From an uncultured Succinatimonas sp. (GTDB lineage: Bacteria; Pseudomonadota; Gammaproteobacteria; Enterobacterales; Succinivibrionaceae), in the NCBI GenBank assembly GCA_905201175.1, contig CAJKNC010000042.1, forward strand, positions 1 through 13,480: 13,480 bases of DNA, in the 5' to 3' direction. The position numbers and the translations under genes are program-made. The notes beneath the pieces were generated by a model, which worked only from the letters and a program-made list of their open reading frames with translations, ran no database searches and was not told the origin of the DNA. This document shows positions 5,778 through 12,683 of this stretch, one piece after another; position 1 is the first letter of the stretch; every line of letters starts with the position of its first letter.

Positions 5778-6749
5778 TCAAAGTTTAGGTGTCATTGAAA
5801 TTACAATATTTCCACATTCAGGACAATCTGCCGGAGGTTTTGGCAGCATACCTATGCGATTTAAGGTATCCAAAGCTGATTTGCATACTTTTTTATCGCC
5901 TTGACATTGTTCTCCGGAAATCATCCCATTGCTATCAACGCTTATTGATACTTTGACAGTTTTACCATTCATGGAAGGATCGATAAGCCAATTTTGCTCA
6001 ATCATTCCCTGAACCTTAGCTCCATAACCTCCAGCTCCATTAGGCCCTGATCCCAATCCCTTTCCATTTACAGGATCGCCATCAGCCGTACCTAAGATAT
6101 CGTCCTCTAAAGAGTCAGCTTTCTGCTGAGCTGCTATTTCAGCCTTTCTCTTAGCTTCAGCCTCCGCCTTCTTCTTAGCCTCAGCCTCCGCCTTCTTCTT
6201 AGCTTCAGCTTCCGCCTTCTTCTTAGCCTCAGCTTCCGCCTTCTTCTTAGCCTCAGCTTCTGCCTTCTTCTTAGCTTCTAATTTCTTTTGCTCTTCAAGC
6301 TTTTTTTGTTCCTGAGCTTTCTTTAAGGCTAAAGCTTTTTTTTCTGCTTCAGCTTTCTTTTGCGCTTCAATACGCTTTTGTTCAGCGGCCTTGCGTTCTG
6401 CTTCTAAGCGCTCAGCCTCCTGCTTTTTCTTCAAAGCAACTGCCTCTTTGCGTTCAGCTTCGGCTTTTTGCTGCTTTTCTAAGCGTTCCTGCAATTCCTC
6501 TTGAGCTTTTTCTGATGATTTAGGCTCTGAATTTTTAACGCTTTGCGGTTTCTGAGTTTTATGCCCTTGAGCTTTACCATTAGGATTGCCTAAAGCTGCC
6601 GGAGTAATCATGGTCGCATGCATGATATTGTTACGATTATCATTCGGGCGCTCAGGCTTGTCTAATGAAACATTGACCACTAAAACCACAATCAGGGCCA
6701 AATGAATAAAGATTGCTATGCCAAAGGCGGTACCAGTACCGATCTTCAC
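5778..6749 (-). CDS. tolA: TolA, inner-membrane protein bridging to the outer membrane
   Basis: Energised by TolQR, TolA spans the periplasm and contacts TolB/Pal. The 323 residues show a single N-terminal membrane helix (about 7-28), a long Lys/Ala/Glu helix (domain II, about 80-212) with KKKAEAEA octapeptides, a Gly-rich hinge (220-243) and the globular domain III (about 244-323; KVQGMIEQNW, then LPKPP). The membrane helix keeps the family His (His16), but the Ser four residues earlier, part of the TolQ-contact motif in E. coli, is Ala12 here. Domain III has four cysteines (282, 289, 309, 312), the last two as CPEC; E. coli has one pair. The start is GTG, with GGAGA inside the tolR end as ribosome site; it lies five bases after tolR. 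Confidence 0.95.
   Translation of the reverse strand: MKIGTGTAFGIAIFIHLALIVVLVVNVSLDKPERPNDNRNNIMHATMITPAALGNPNGKAQGHKTQKPQSVKNSEPKSSEKAQEELQERLEKQQKAEAERKEAVALKKKQEAERLEAERKAAEQKRIEAQKKAEAEKKALALKKAQEQKKLEEQKKLEAKKKAEAEAKKKAEAEAKKKAEAEAKKKAEAEAKKKAEAEAKRKAEIAAQQKADSLEDDILGTADGDPVNGKGLGSGPNGAGGYGAKVQGMIEQNWLIDPSMNGKTVKVSISVDSNGMISGEQCQGDKKVCKSALDTLNRIGMLPKPPADCPECGNIVISMTPKL
6142..6285 (-). repeat. 24-bp tandem repeat inside tolA
   Basis: About five and a half head-to-tail copies of a 24-base unit (plus strand GCCTTCTTCTTAGCCTCAGC followed by four more bases), starting at 6142, 6166, 6190, 6214, 6238 and, degenerating, 6262. Each copy encodes the octapeptide KKKAEAEA on the minus strand. The middle copies differ only at silent positions, so recent slippage or gene conversion is likely. 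Copy-number change would keep frame and alter the length of the periplasm-spanning helix. Confidence 0.9.
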
Positions 6750-6754
6750 CTTAA

Positions 6755-7183
6755 CTAATCTCCAAGAGGTTCTGTAACTAGGCCGACGCTTTTAACTCCG
6801 CCTAACTTCAGAGCATTCATAAGTTTAATAACTGAATCATAGGAAACCTGAGCATCCCCCTGCACAACAACAGGCCTAGTCGGATCCTTAGCTAATTCTG
6901 AGGATACATACGCAGTTACCGCATCAAGATTATCCATTTTCTCTGAAGTACTATCAATACTTACAAAATACTGCCCTGCCTTATCAACCGTGGCTATAAT
7001 CGGAGTCTTTTGATCTTCATTCATAGTCTCAGCCTCTGCTTGAGGAAGATCAACTGTCACGCCTTGCATAACCACTGGGGCTGTAGCAATAAAGATCACC
7101 AATAATACCAGCATGACGTCGATATAAGGGACAACATTAATCTCAGCTACAGGCCGAGAATGCTTTCTTCTTAGAGCCTGCAT
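6755..7183 (-). CDS. tolR: TolR, proton-channel partner of TolQ
   Basis: Inner-membrane ExbD/TolR-family protein; with TolQ it forms the proton-driven motor acting on TolA. The 142 residues match the family length. A short cytoplasmic N-terminus is followed by EINVVPYIDVMLVLLVIF (14-31), the single membrane helix carrying Asp22, equivalent to the essential channel Asp23 of E. coli. A periplasmic domain follows (about 44-142), beginning VDLPQAEAE. The start is preceded by AGGAG five bases upstream, inside the tolQ end, with only two bases between the genes. Confidence 0.97.
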   Translation of the reverse strand: MQALRRKHSRPVAEINVVPYIDVMLVLLVIFIATAPVVMQGVTVDLPQAEAETMNEDQKTPIIATVDKAGQYFVSIDSTSEKMDNLDAVTAYVSSELAKDPTRPVVVQGDAQVSYDSVIKLMNALKLGGVKSVGLVTEPLGD

Positions 7184-7185
7184 GA

Positions 7186-8160
7186 TTACTCCTGCTTAAA
7201 GCCTGAATTTACCTGAGCCTGAGGCTTTAAAAATGGATCTGGACGCCGCTGACGCGGATCAAAGGAGCGATTTAATTCACTGTAATTCTGGGAAGCAAAA
7301 TTCTGTGCTTGGCGATTGCTCTCTTGATGACGATGAAACTGCTGAGCCTGCGTAAAATCAGTATTGCTGCGCTGAAAATGCTGATACTGCTGATTTTGCG
7401 CATATTGCTCCTGGTACTGATGAGCAGGACGCGGCTGATACTGTTCGGTATGTTCCTCTGTACTGCGCTTTTGCTGCGAACGCACGGTAACTAAACGTCT
7501 ATTCAAAATCGTCGCAAATTCATCCATAAAATTAATGTAACGATTTTCTAAAGCTTCAACCCTTGAAGCAAAACGGTTATAGAACATTACCGCAGGAATA
7601 GCTGCAAACAAACCCATAGCAGTGGCAATCAAAGCCTCGGCAATCGGCGGGGCTACCATGGACAAGGTAGCATTTTTAACAGCAGCTAAAGCTACGAAAG
7701 CATGCATAATTCCCCAAACTGTACCAAAAAGACCTATATAAGGACTAATTGAGCCAATAGTAGCCAATGTTGCCAAATGTCCCTCTAAATTCTCCATCTC
7801 GCGAGATTGTGCGACCTTCATCTGTCTATAGGTACCATCCATAACAACTTCCTGATCGGCAGGACCTGAATTAACCAGGCGCACAAATTCCTTAAAGCCG
7901 GCAGTATAAATAACCTCCAGTCCCTGCAAAGACTGCTGACGCTGCATACAGTCTTGATAAAGCTTGTTTAAATCAATTCCTGACCAAAATTTATCTTCAA
8001 ATTCATCGGCATTTTTACGACTATTTTTGTAAAGATTGGTACGCTGAATAATGATAGTCCAGGATATAACAGATAATGACAGTAAGAAAAACATCACTAC
8101 CTGTACAAGAAAACTGGCATTTAAAACAAGAGCTGTAATGGATAAAGTCCCGTTTTCCAT
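7186..8160 (-). CDS. tolQ: TolQ with a long Gln/Tyr-rich C-terminal tail
   Basis: Inner-membrane MotA/TolQ/ExbB proton-channel protein. Residues 1-230 align by eye with the whole of E. coli TolQ: membrane helix 1 (about 14-36, ending SWTIIIQRT), the cytoplasmic signature FEDKFWSG (54-61) and FKEFVRL (89-95), helix 2 with GSISPYIGLFGTVWGIMHAF (136-155), and helix 3 with APPIAEALIATAMGLFAAIP (170-189). E. coli TolQ ends at 230 residues, but this protein runs to 324. The extra 94 residues are low-complexity, with about 21 Gln plus many Tyr, Arg, Asn and His, and should lie in the cytoplasm. The frame is open and uninterrupted to the tolR junction, so this is a real extension and not a frameshift artefact at a stop. 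The ribosome site AGGAG lies eleven bases before the ATG, and an in-frame TAA immediately precedes it. Confidence 0.95.
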   Translation of the reverse strand: MENGTLSITALVLNASFLVQVVMFFLLSLSVISWTIIIQRTNLYKNSRKNADEFEDKFWSGIDLNKLYQDCMQRQQSLQGLEVIYTAGFKEFVRLVNSGPADQEVVMDGTYRQMKVAQSREMENLEGHLATLATIGSISPYIGLFGTVWGIMHAFVALAAVKNATLSMVAPPIAEALIATAMGLFAAIPAVMFYNRFASRVEALENRYINFMDEFATILNRRLVTVRSQQKRSTEEHTEQYQPRPAHQYQEQYAQNQQYQHFQRSNTDFTQAQQFHRHQESNRQAQNFASQNYSELNRSFDPRQRRPDPFLKPQAQVNSGFKQE

Positions 8161-8187
8161 TTAAATATTTACTCCTAAAGCTTCTGC

Positions 8188-8601
8188 CTATGCTTTTATG
8201 AAGCTTTTTATATAGTTTCGTGCCTCGGCAGGCATAGGTATAGGTCGCGCTGACGTAAAATCTATATAGGCTAAGCTACATTCAAATTCAAAAAGCAATT
8301 CCAGACGTTGATTATATATCTGTTGAAAAATTTTTAAACCACATGCGCCAACTTTTAACGGGATCACAGTAATTTTTAAAAAATCTTCAAGGCGTGCCGA
8401 CTTTAAATAACGGCCGGAAATACTGCGGATCACAAAACCGCATTTTTTATCTAAAAGAGCCTGCTGACTTAAGCCGCTTTGCAAGAGCCATTCTGTGCGC
8501 GCTCTTTCGCAGAACTTTAAATAATTAGCATAATAAACAATGCCGCCGGCATCGGTATCTTCAAAATAAACCCGGCAATTAAATGAAAATTTCTGACACA
8601 T
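8188..8601 (-). CDS. ybgC: YbgC, hot-dog acyl-CoA thioesterase
   Basis: Cytoplasmic 4-hydroxybenzoyl-CoA-type hot-dog thioesterase regularly encoded ahead of tolQ, acting on acyl-CoAs and linked to phospholipid metabolism. The 137 residues match the family length. The signature VYFEDTDAGGIVYYANYLKF (11-30) holds the catalytic Asp17 (E. coli Asp18). The positions of E. coli Tyr14 and His25 are Phe13 and Tyr24 here; Tyr at the latter also occurs in other family members such as the pseudomonad protein. It starts two bases after ruvB (ribosome site AGGGG inside the ruvB end) and ends 27 bases before tolQ. Confidence 0.93.
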   Translation of the reverse strand: MCQKFSFNCRVYFEDTDAGGIVYYANYLKFCERARTEWLLQSGLSQQALLDKKCGFVIRSISGRYLKSARLEDFLKITVIPLKVGACGLKIFQQIYNQRLELLFEFECSLAYIDFTSARPIPMPAEARNYIKSFIKA

Positions 8602-8603
8602 AA

Positions 8604-9671
8604 TTATGCCCCTTTAGGAAAATCAAGTTTAAATTTTGCATAGGCTTTAGCTGTGGCGACTCTTCCCATACGGGAGCGCTGAATAAAGCCTTGCTGAATA
8701 ATATAGGGCTCGACAACATTTTCTAAAGTATCGCGATCGTTTCCTAAAGATGCAGCTAAACTCTCGATGCCAACCGGACCGCCATTAAAATCGTAAATAA
8801 TAGTGCGCAAATATTCTCTATCTATATCATCAAAGCCGTCATCATCAATCCGCAGCATTTCTAATGCAGCCTTAGCTATCTCCAAAGAGATATGCCCTGA
8901 GCCCTTTACCTCAGCATAATCGCGTACGCGCCTTAAAAGCCGGTTGGCAATACGCGGCGTACCGCGCGATCTTCTGGCAATTTCTAAAGCTCCTTCAGGA
9001 TCTATATTAACTCCAAGCTTTTTGGCACTGACATTAACAATAATTTCAAGCTCCTGCGGCGTATAAAATTTAAGCTGCAGAATAATGCCGAAACGAGCTC
9101 TCAGCGGCGAGGTTAAAGTACCTGCGCGGGTTGTAGCTCCCACTAAAGTAAAGGGATTTAAATTAATTTTTATCGAACGCGCTGAAGGTCCTTCGCCTGT
9201 CATGATGTCAACGCTGTAGTCTTCCATAGCAGGATAAAGAAATTCTTCAATTACAGGAGAAAGACGATGAATCTCATCAATAAAAATGACATTGCGCTTT
9301 TGTAAATTAGTCAAAAGCGCAGCCACGTCGCCTTTTTTCTCTAAGGCCGGCCCTGAGGTTTGAGAAATTCCCACAGCTAATTCATTTGCAATAATATTAG
9401 ATAAAGTAGTCTTGCCTAAGCCTGGAGGTCCGAAGATCAAAACATGATCCATAGCCTCTCCGCGTTTTTTAGCAGCCTTAAGCGCAATAGATAATTGCTC
9501 CTTGACCTCTGTCTGTCCAATATAGTCGCATAATCTTTGCGGCCTTAACGCTCTATCTTCAAAAGAGCGGTTGTCCTCAGCTTCAATTTCATCTAAGGTC
9601 TTCTCAGCTCGAATATCCTCATTGACTTTGAGACTGTCAGCTACAATGCCCAAATCTTTTGCATTTGCCAT
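8604..9671 (-). CDS. ruvB: RuvB, Holliday-junction branch-migration ATPase
   Basis: Hexameric AAA+ motor that, guided by RuvA, drives branch migration of Holliday junctions. The 355 residues show Walker A GPPGLGKT (81-88), Walker B IFIDEI (129-134), the sensor/arginine-finger segment GATTRAGTLTSPLRARFG (178-195) and a C-terminal winged helix (about 280-350; RDTLENVVEPYI, GFIQRSRMGR). The N-terminus is about 17 residues longer than E. coli RuvB before the shared EDRALRP; no other Met lies between residue 1 and 73, so the start is kept. It begins three bases after ruvA, with AAGGA in the ruvA end at a rather long twelve-base spacing. Confidence 0.98.
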   Translation of the reverse strand: MANAKDLGIVADSLKVNEDIRAEKTLDEIEAEDNRSFEDRALRPQRLCDYIGQTEVKEQLSIALKAAKKRGEAMDHVLIFGPPGLGKTTLSNIIANELAVGISQTSGPALEKKGDVAALLTNLQKRNVIFIDEIHRLSPVIEEFLYPAMEDYSVDIMTGEGPSARSIKINLNPFTLVGATTRAGTLTSPLRARFGIILQLKFYTPQELEIIVNVSAKKLGVNIDPEGALEIARRSRGTPRIANRLLRRVRDYAEVKGSGHISLEIAKAALEMLRIDDDGFDDIDREYLRTIIYDFNGGPVGIESLAASLGNDRDTLENVVEPYIIQQGFIQRSRMGRVATAKAYAKFKLDFPKGA

Positions 9672-9674
9672 TTT

Positions 9675-10292
9675 TTATGATTTTCCTTTTGAGATCAAAG
9701 CTAAAGCAGCTACAATCAGCTCATCCGTTTGTGCATTCGGATTATTTTCTATTGCTGCTTTGACATATCTTAAGCTTTCATTTTCTTTATAGCCTAAGGC
9801 TATCATAGCATTGACGGCTTCATCAAAATTAACCGCATTCTGAGCCTGAGGCACTATTGTCCCTTCAGGAGCAGGCATGCATTTCAAAGTAAATTTGCTT
9901 AAGCGATCAGATAATTCCACAACTAAGCGCTCAGCTGTTTTTTTCCCTACGCCCGGAATCTGCTGCAGCGCCGTACTGCGGCCTTGCAGAATAGTCGCAA
10001 TAAAAGACTGAACGTCAAAAGTCGATAATACTGCTAAGGCCATTTTAGGTCCCACGCCAGATACCTTTATAAGTTCTCTGAATAATGCTCTAGAAGAAAA
10101 ATCATGAAAGCCGTACAGCAAATGAGCATCTTCGCGCACAATTTGCTGAATATAAACAAAAATTTCGGTATTTTTCTGAAAATGGGATAAAGATGTAATG
10201 GGCATTTCTACTTCATAGCCTATACCATTAACTTCAATTAAAGCCGTTACGCCATCAACCTGCAAAAGCGTACCGCGTAAACTTCCTATCAT
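9675..10292 (-). CDS. ruvA: RuvA, Holliday-junction binding protein
   Basis: Tetrameric DNA-binding protein that recognises four-way junctions and loads RuvB. The 205 residues are the usual length. An N-terminal OB-fold (1-65; MIGSLRGTLL, GIGYEVEMP), two helix-hairpin-helix motifs (ELIKVSGVGPKMALAVLS, 73-90, and LQQIPGVGKKTAERLVVEL, 109-127) and a flexible linker with a C-terminal RuvB-contact domain (about 155-203) are visible. It lies eleven bases after ruvC and three before ruvB. Confidence 0.98.
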   Translation of the reverse strand: MIGSLRGTLLQVDGVTALIEVNGIGYEVEMPITSLSHFQKNTEIFVYIQQIVREDAHLLYGFHDFSSRALFRELIKVSGVGPKMALAVLSTFDVQSFIATILQGRSTALQQIPGVGKKTAERLVVELSDRLSKFTLKCMPAPEGTIVPQAQNAVNFDEAVNAMIALGYKENESLRYVKAAIENNPNAQTDELIVAALALISKGKS

Positions 10293-10303
10293 ACCAATTC
10301 CTT

Positions 10304-10837
10304 TTATAGATGACGCCGCAGACGTCCGCGCACAGAAGAACTATTTGCAACATATTCTCCCATGGCACTTGTAACTCGATAAGTAAAAGCATGACAAATT
10401 GCACAAGCTAAGGCATCTGCTGCATCAGCTTGAGGACTGCCGTCTAAATGCAGGATAACCTTTACCATATACTGCACTTGATGCTTTTGTGCCGCACCAT
10501 ATCCCACTACGGATTGCTTTATCTGCATGGGAGTATATTCGAATACTTTTAAGCCAAGATTTGCGCCTGCAACCATTGCGCTTGCCCGCGCTTCTGAAAG
10601 CTTTACCGTTGACTGTACATTTTTAGATAAAAAAGTCTCTTCAATCGCCATAACATCTGGCTTAAATTGCTCAACTAAGGTAGAGACTCCCATATAAATG
10701 GTGCGCAGCTTTTCTGCTATAGGAGCATCTCCCGTACGAATACAGCCTGACCCTAAGTACAGAGGCTTGCCGCTGATGCTTTTAATAATTCCATAGCCTG
10801 TAACTCTTGAGCCAGGATCAATACCTATAATTATCAC
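10304..10837 (-). CDS. ruvC: RuvC, Holliday-junction resolvase
   Basis: Dimeric endonuclease that cuts Holliday junctions. The open frame extends upstream to 10909, but the true start is judged to be GTG at 10837. That gives 177 residues (E. coli 173) and places the four catalytic acids at Asp7 (GIDPGS), Glu66 (AIEETF), Asp138 and Asp141 (ADAADA), the same numbers as in E. coli. The upstream 24 codons lie inside the preceding SDR gene and encode nothing RuvC-like. The frame starts ten bases after the SDR stop, and GGGAAG just before the GTG serves as ribosome site. The basic C-terminus ends VRGRLRRHL. Confidence 0.95.
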   Translation of the reverse strand: MIIIGIDPGSRVTGYGIIKSISGKPLYLGSGCIRTGDAPIAEKLRTIYMGVSTLVEQFKPDVMAIEETFLSKNVQSTVKLSEARASAMVAGANLGLKVFEYTPMQIKQSVVGYGAAQKHQVQYMVKVILHLDGSPQADAADALACAICHAFTYRVTSAMGEYVANSSSVRGRLRRHL

Positions 10838-10840
10838 AAG

Positions 10841-10846
10841 CTTCCC
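10841..10846 (-). promoter_or_regulatory. Ribosome-binding site deciding the ruvC start
   Basis: GGGAAG ends three bases before the GTG (GGGA leaves five), directly after the TGA of the SDR gene. It is weak and close, so translation of ruvC is probably coupled to the SDR gene. The ATG overlapping that TGA is in another frame and hits a stop after four codons. Confidence 0.5.
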
Positions 10847-10847
10847 A

Positions 10848-11579
10848 TCAGTAAACAGGCATGCCGCCATTAACATCGACAATAGTGCCGACCACATAAG
10901 GATTATCACGTAAAAGAAGATGAACGACCTCAGAAGCTACTGCCTCAGAGGGAATTGTGCCTAAAGGCTGCTGCTGTTTTAGCCAGTTATCAAAATCATC
11001 ATGCGCAAATTTAGCAACCTCAAGCATAGGAGTATCGACAAATCCAGGACGCAATGCATTGATATAGATATTATTTTCCACAAGCTCTTGGCTTGATGAG
11101 CGTACAAAGCCTTCAACTGCAGCCTTTGCGGCACTATAGGCTACCATATCTGGCATTGAGCGTACTGCTGCAGCTGAGGTTACTGCTACAGCAGAAAAAA
11201 TCTGATTGCGCTCTTTTTTAAAAGTCAAAATGCGCAAAAGCTCAACTAAAGAAAAATAATGGATCTGCATCATTTCCAGATTACGTTCATAGCTTAATTT
11301 GCGAATGCTTTCAAAGCGAACAATGCCGCCGCAATGAGCTAAACCAGCAAAATTTCCATATTTCCTGATTAAGGGGCGCATGGTTTTCTCTAAAGATGAG
11401 ATATTCTGCAGATCTTCTACAACAGTTATAACATTATTCTCACCATAACGAGCTACAATATCAGCAGCATGATGAGCGTCACGGGTCATAGCAAAAACAC
11501 AATGCTGATGCTTTACCAGCTCTCCTACAACTGCCCTGCCTATACCAGAACTTGCACCTGTAACGAGATAATTGGCCAT
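10848..11579 (-). CDS. Short-chain dehydrogenase/reductase, FabG-like
   Basis: A 243-residue classical SDR of unknown substrate, expected to be cytoplasmic and to use NAD(P)H. The Rossmann motif TGASSGIG (7-14) is intact, as are the catalytic Ser135 (VTSAAAV) and Tyr148/Lys152 (YSAAK), followed by RPGFVDTPM (177-185) and the terminal VDVNGGMPVY. The usual NNAG element after beta strand 4 is replaced by AHCGG (81-85). No Asn is visible at the usual helix alpha-4 catalytic position (QIHYFS at 105-110), so activity may be altered. The start has AAGGA six bases upstream. It is the first gene of the leftward operon, ten bases ahead of ruvC, which is an unusual partner. Confidence 0.85.
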   Translation of the reverse strand: MANYLVTGASSGIGRAVVGELVKHQHCVFAMTRDAHHAADIVARYGENNVITVVEDLQNISSLEKTMRPLIRKYGNFAGLAHCGGIVRFESIRKLSYERNLEMMQIHYFSLVELLRILTFKKERNQIFSAVAVTSAAAVRSMPDMVAYSAAKAAVEGFVRSSSQELVENNIYINALRPGFVDTPMLEVAKFAHDDFDNWLKQQQPLGTIPSEAVASEVVHLLLRDNPYVVGTIVDVNGGMPVY

Positions 11580-11637
11580 AACTAATCCTTTTATTATTCT
11601 TGTGAGCTCTTTAGATCGCGAGCAGAAATCACGATTG

Positions 11638-11659
11638 ATATCTTATTTAAGATATTATA
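11638..11659 (-). promoter_or_regulatory. Candidate operon promoter -10 overlapped by an inverted repeat
   Basis: On the minus strand a perfect TATAAT (11659-11654) runs directly into ATATCTT-AAAT-AAGATAT (11655-11638), a seven-base inverted repeat around a four-base spacer. No strong -35 is seen at the proper distance. The repeat covers the likely transcription start, where a repressor would act. It lacks a T tract, so it is not a good terminator for the symporter gene upstream. It would control the SDR-ruv-tol operon. Confidence 0.4.
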
Positions 11660-11701
11660 GTCTTTAATAAAATATTCTTATAAAAGCATCCTCACTAAAA
11701 T

Positions 11702-12577
11702 TTAGGCTAAAGCTTGAATATCGTTCTCCTGTTCAGGCTTTTTTATAAATTTGATATAGATAAGCAGGATAACATTCATAAACAAAGCGTAAACAATAGC
11801 CGGCATTGCCATGGCTGGATTATTAAAAACAAAAGGACTTGAGGCTAAGGCAATAGCCTGAGCTGCATTCTGCATGCCCACCTCAATTACAATCGTGCGT
11901 CTTACCTTTGAGGATAATTTAAATATACGCGACAGGAGTGAAGATAAAGTCACCGCTATCAAAATTAACGCAATAACTGCAAAAGCAAGATCGTTAAAAT
12001 AAGCGACGATATCGCTATAATGCTCAATAAAGAAAATTGAAGCTAACAGCACTAAACAGGGAAATGCTATCTTAGCTAAGACAGAATTAATTTTAAAAGC
12101 TTTATTAGGAGCAAAACGTCTCAGCAGCAGGCCTAAGCTTATAGGCAATAACATCAAAACCAAATTTTGCACTAAAAGCTTGCCGATAGGAATATCAAAT
12201 TCAGTAAAGCTCAGGCCGCTGAAATTCATTACCGCCTTTAAAATTAAAGGCAGGGTAAACATGGTGATCACGGTACTTACTGTAGTCATTGCTATAGAAA
12301 GTGCGACATCGCCCTTTGCAAGCAAGGTAAAGATATTTGAAGAGCTTCCGCCCGGGCATAAGGCAATTAAAACTAAGCCTAAAAGCAAAACCTCAGGCAA
12401 ATTGCAGCTGTAAGCTAAAACTAAGGCTACCAGAGGCAATAATACAAGCTGTCCGCACAATCCTACTAACATAGCCTGAGGACGTTTGTATAAAAGGGCA
12501 AAATCATTTAAATTAAGATTCAGACCTAATTCAAACATAAGCAGGGTTAAAATCGGCAGAACGATCAGTACAGTCAT
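11702..12577 (-). CDS. Bile acid:sodium symporter (BASS) family transporter
   Basis: A polytopic inner-membrane protein of 291 residues with about nine or ten hydrophobic helices, typical of the SBF/BASS fold. Two family motifs are clear: LCPGGSSSNIFT (73-84), the crossover motif that in ASBT-type proteins reads CPGGTASN, and EVGMQNAAQA (232-241), with Glu232 and Gln236 at the positions that bind sodium in the Neisseria homologue. Members carry bile acids, pantoate or other organic anions with sodium; the substrate cannot be read from the sequence. Neighbouring genes give no hint. The start ATG has a weak TGAGA six bases upstream. It is divergent from the LRAT-family gene. Confidence 0.85.
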   Translation of the reverse strand: MTVLIVLPILTLLMFELGLNLNLNDFALLYKRPQAMLVGLCGQLVLLPLVALVLAYSCNLPEVLLLGLVLIALCPGGSSSNIFTLLAKGDVALSIAMTTVSTVITMFTLPLILKAVMNFSGLSFTEFDIPIGKLLVQNLVLMLLPISLGLLLRRFAPNKAFKINSVLAKIAFPCLVLLASIFFIEHYSDIVAYFNDLAFAVIALILIAVTLSSLLSRIFKLSSKVRRTIVIEVGMQNAAQAIALASSPFVFNNPAMAMPAIVYALFMNVILLIYIKFIKKPEQENDIQALA

Positions 12578-12610
12578 AGCAATCTCATGAAAAATAAAAA
12601 AAACTGATTT

Positions 12611-12616
12611 ATTATA
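12611..12616 (-). promoter_or_regulatory. Candidate -10 of the BASS transporter gene
   Basis: The minus strand carries a perfect TATAAT here, 34 bases before the transporter ATG. The best -35 at 16 bases spacing (CTGTAA) is poor. The two divergent promoters lie within the same 106-base spacer. Confidence 0.35.
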
Positions 12617-12630
12617 GCCTAAAAAAGACT

Positions 12631-12659
12631 TTTACAGGCATTTAAGCCTTAGCTTTAAC
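12631..12659 (+). promoter_or_regulatory. Candidate promoter of the LRAT-family gene
   Basis: TTTACA (12631-12636) and TTTAAC (12654-12659) are 17 bases apart, matching five and four consensus bases. The spacer contains a short inverted repeat (AGGC/GCCT). AAAGG lies about eight bases before the ATG at 12684. Confidence 0.35.
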
Positions 12660-12683
12660 TTACTTATTTAAAAGGTATTTTCT

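Noticed and set aside
7309..7494. Plus-strand 61-codon frame rich in Leu that looks like a membrane peptide
   Set aside because: It is the antisense of the Gln-rich TolQ tail (CAG/CAA read backwards gives Leu-type codons), so its hydrophobicity is artefactual.
9571..9792. Plus-strand frame across the ruvA-ruvB junction
   Set aside because: Antisense to two certain genes, with no motif or ribosome site.
10838..10909. Upstream extension of ruvC to 10909 (a hydrophobic 24-residue N-terminus resembling a signal peptide)
   Set aside because: It overlaps the coding end of the SDR gene. The GTG at 10837 reproduces the catalytic numbering Asp7/Glu66/Asp138/Asp141 exactly.
12180..12413. Plus-strand frame inside the BASS transporter gene
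   Set aside because: Antisense to a well supported transporter; no independent support.
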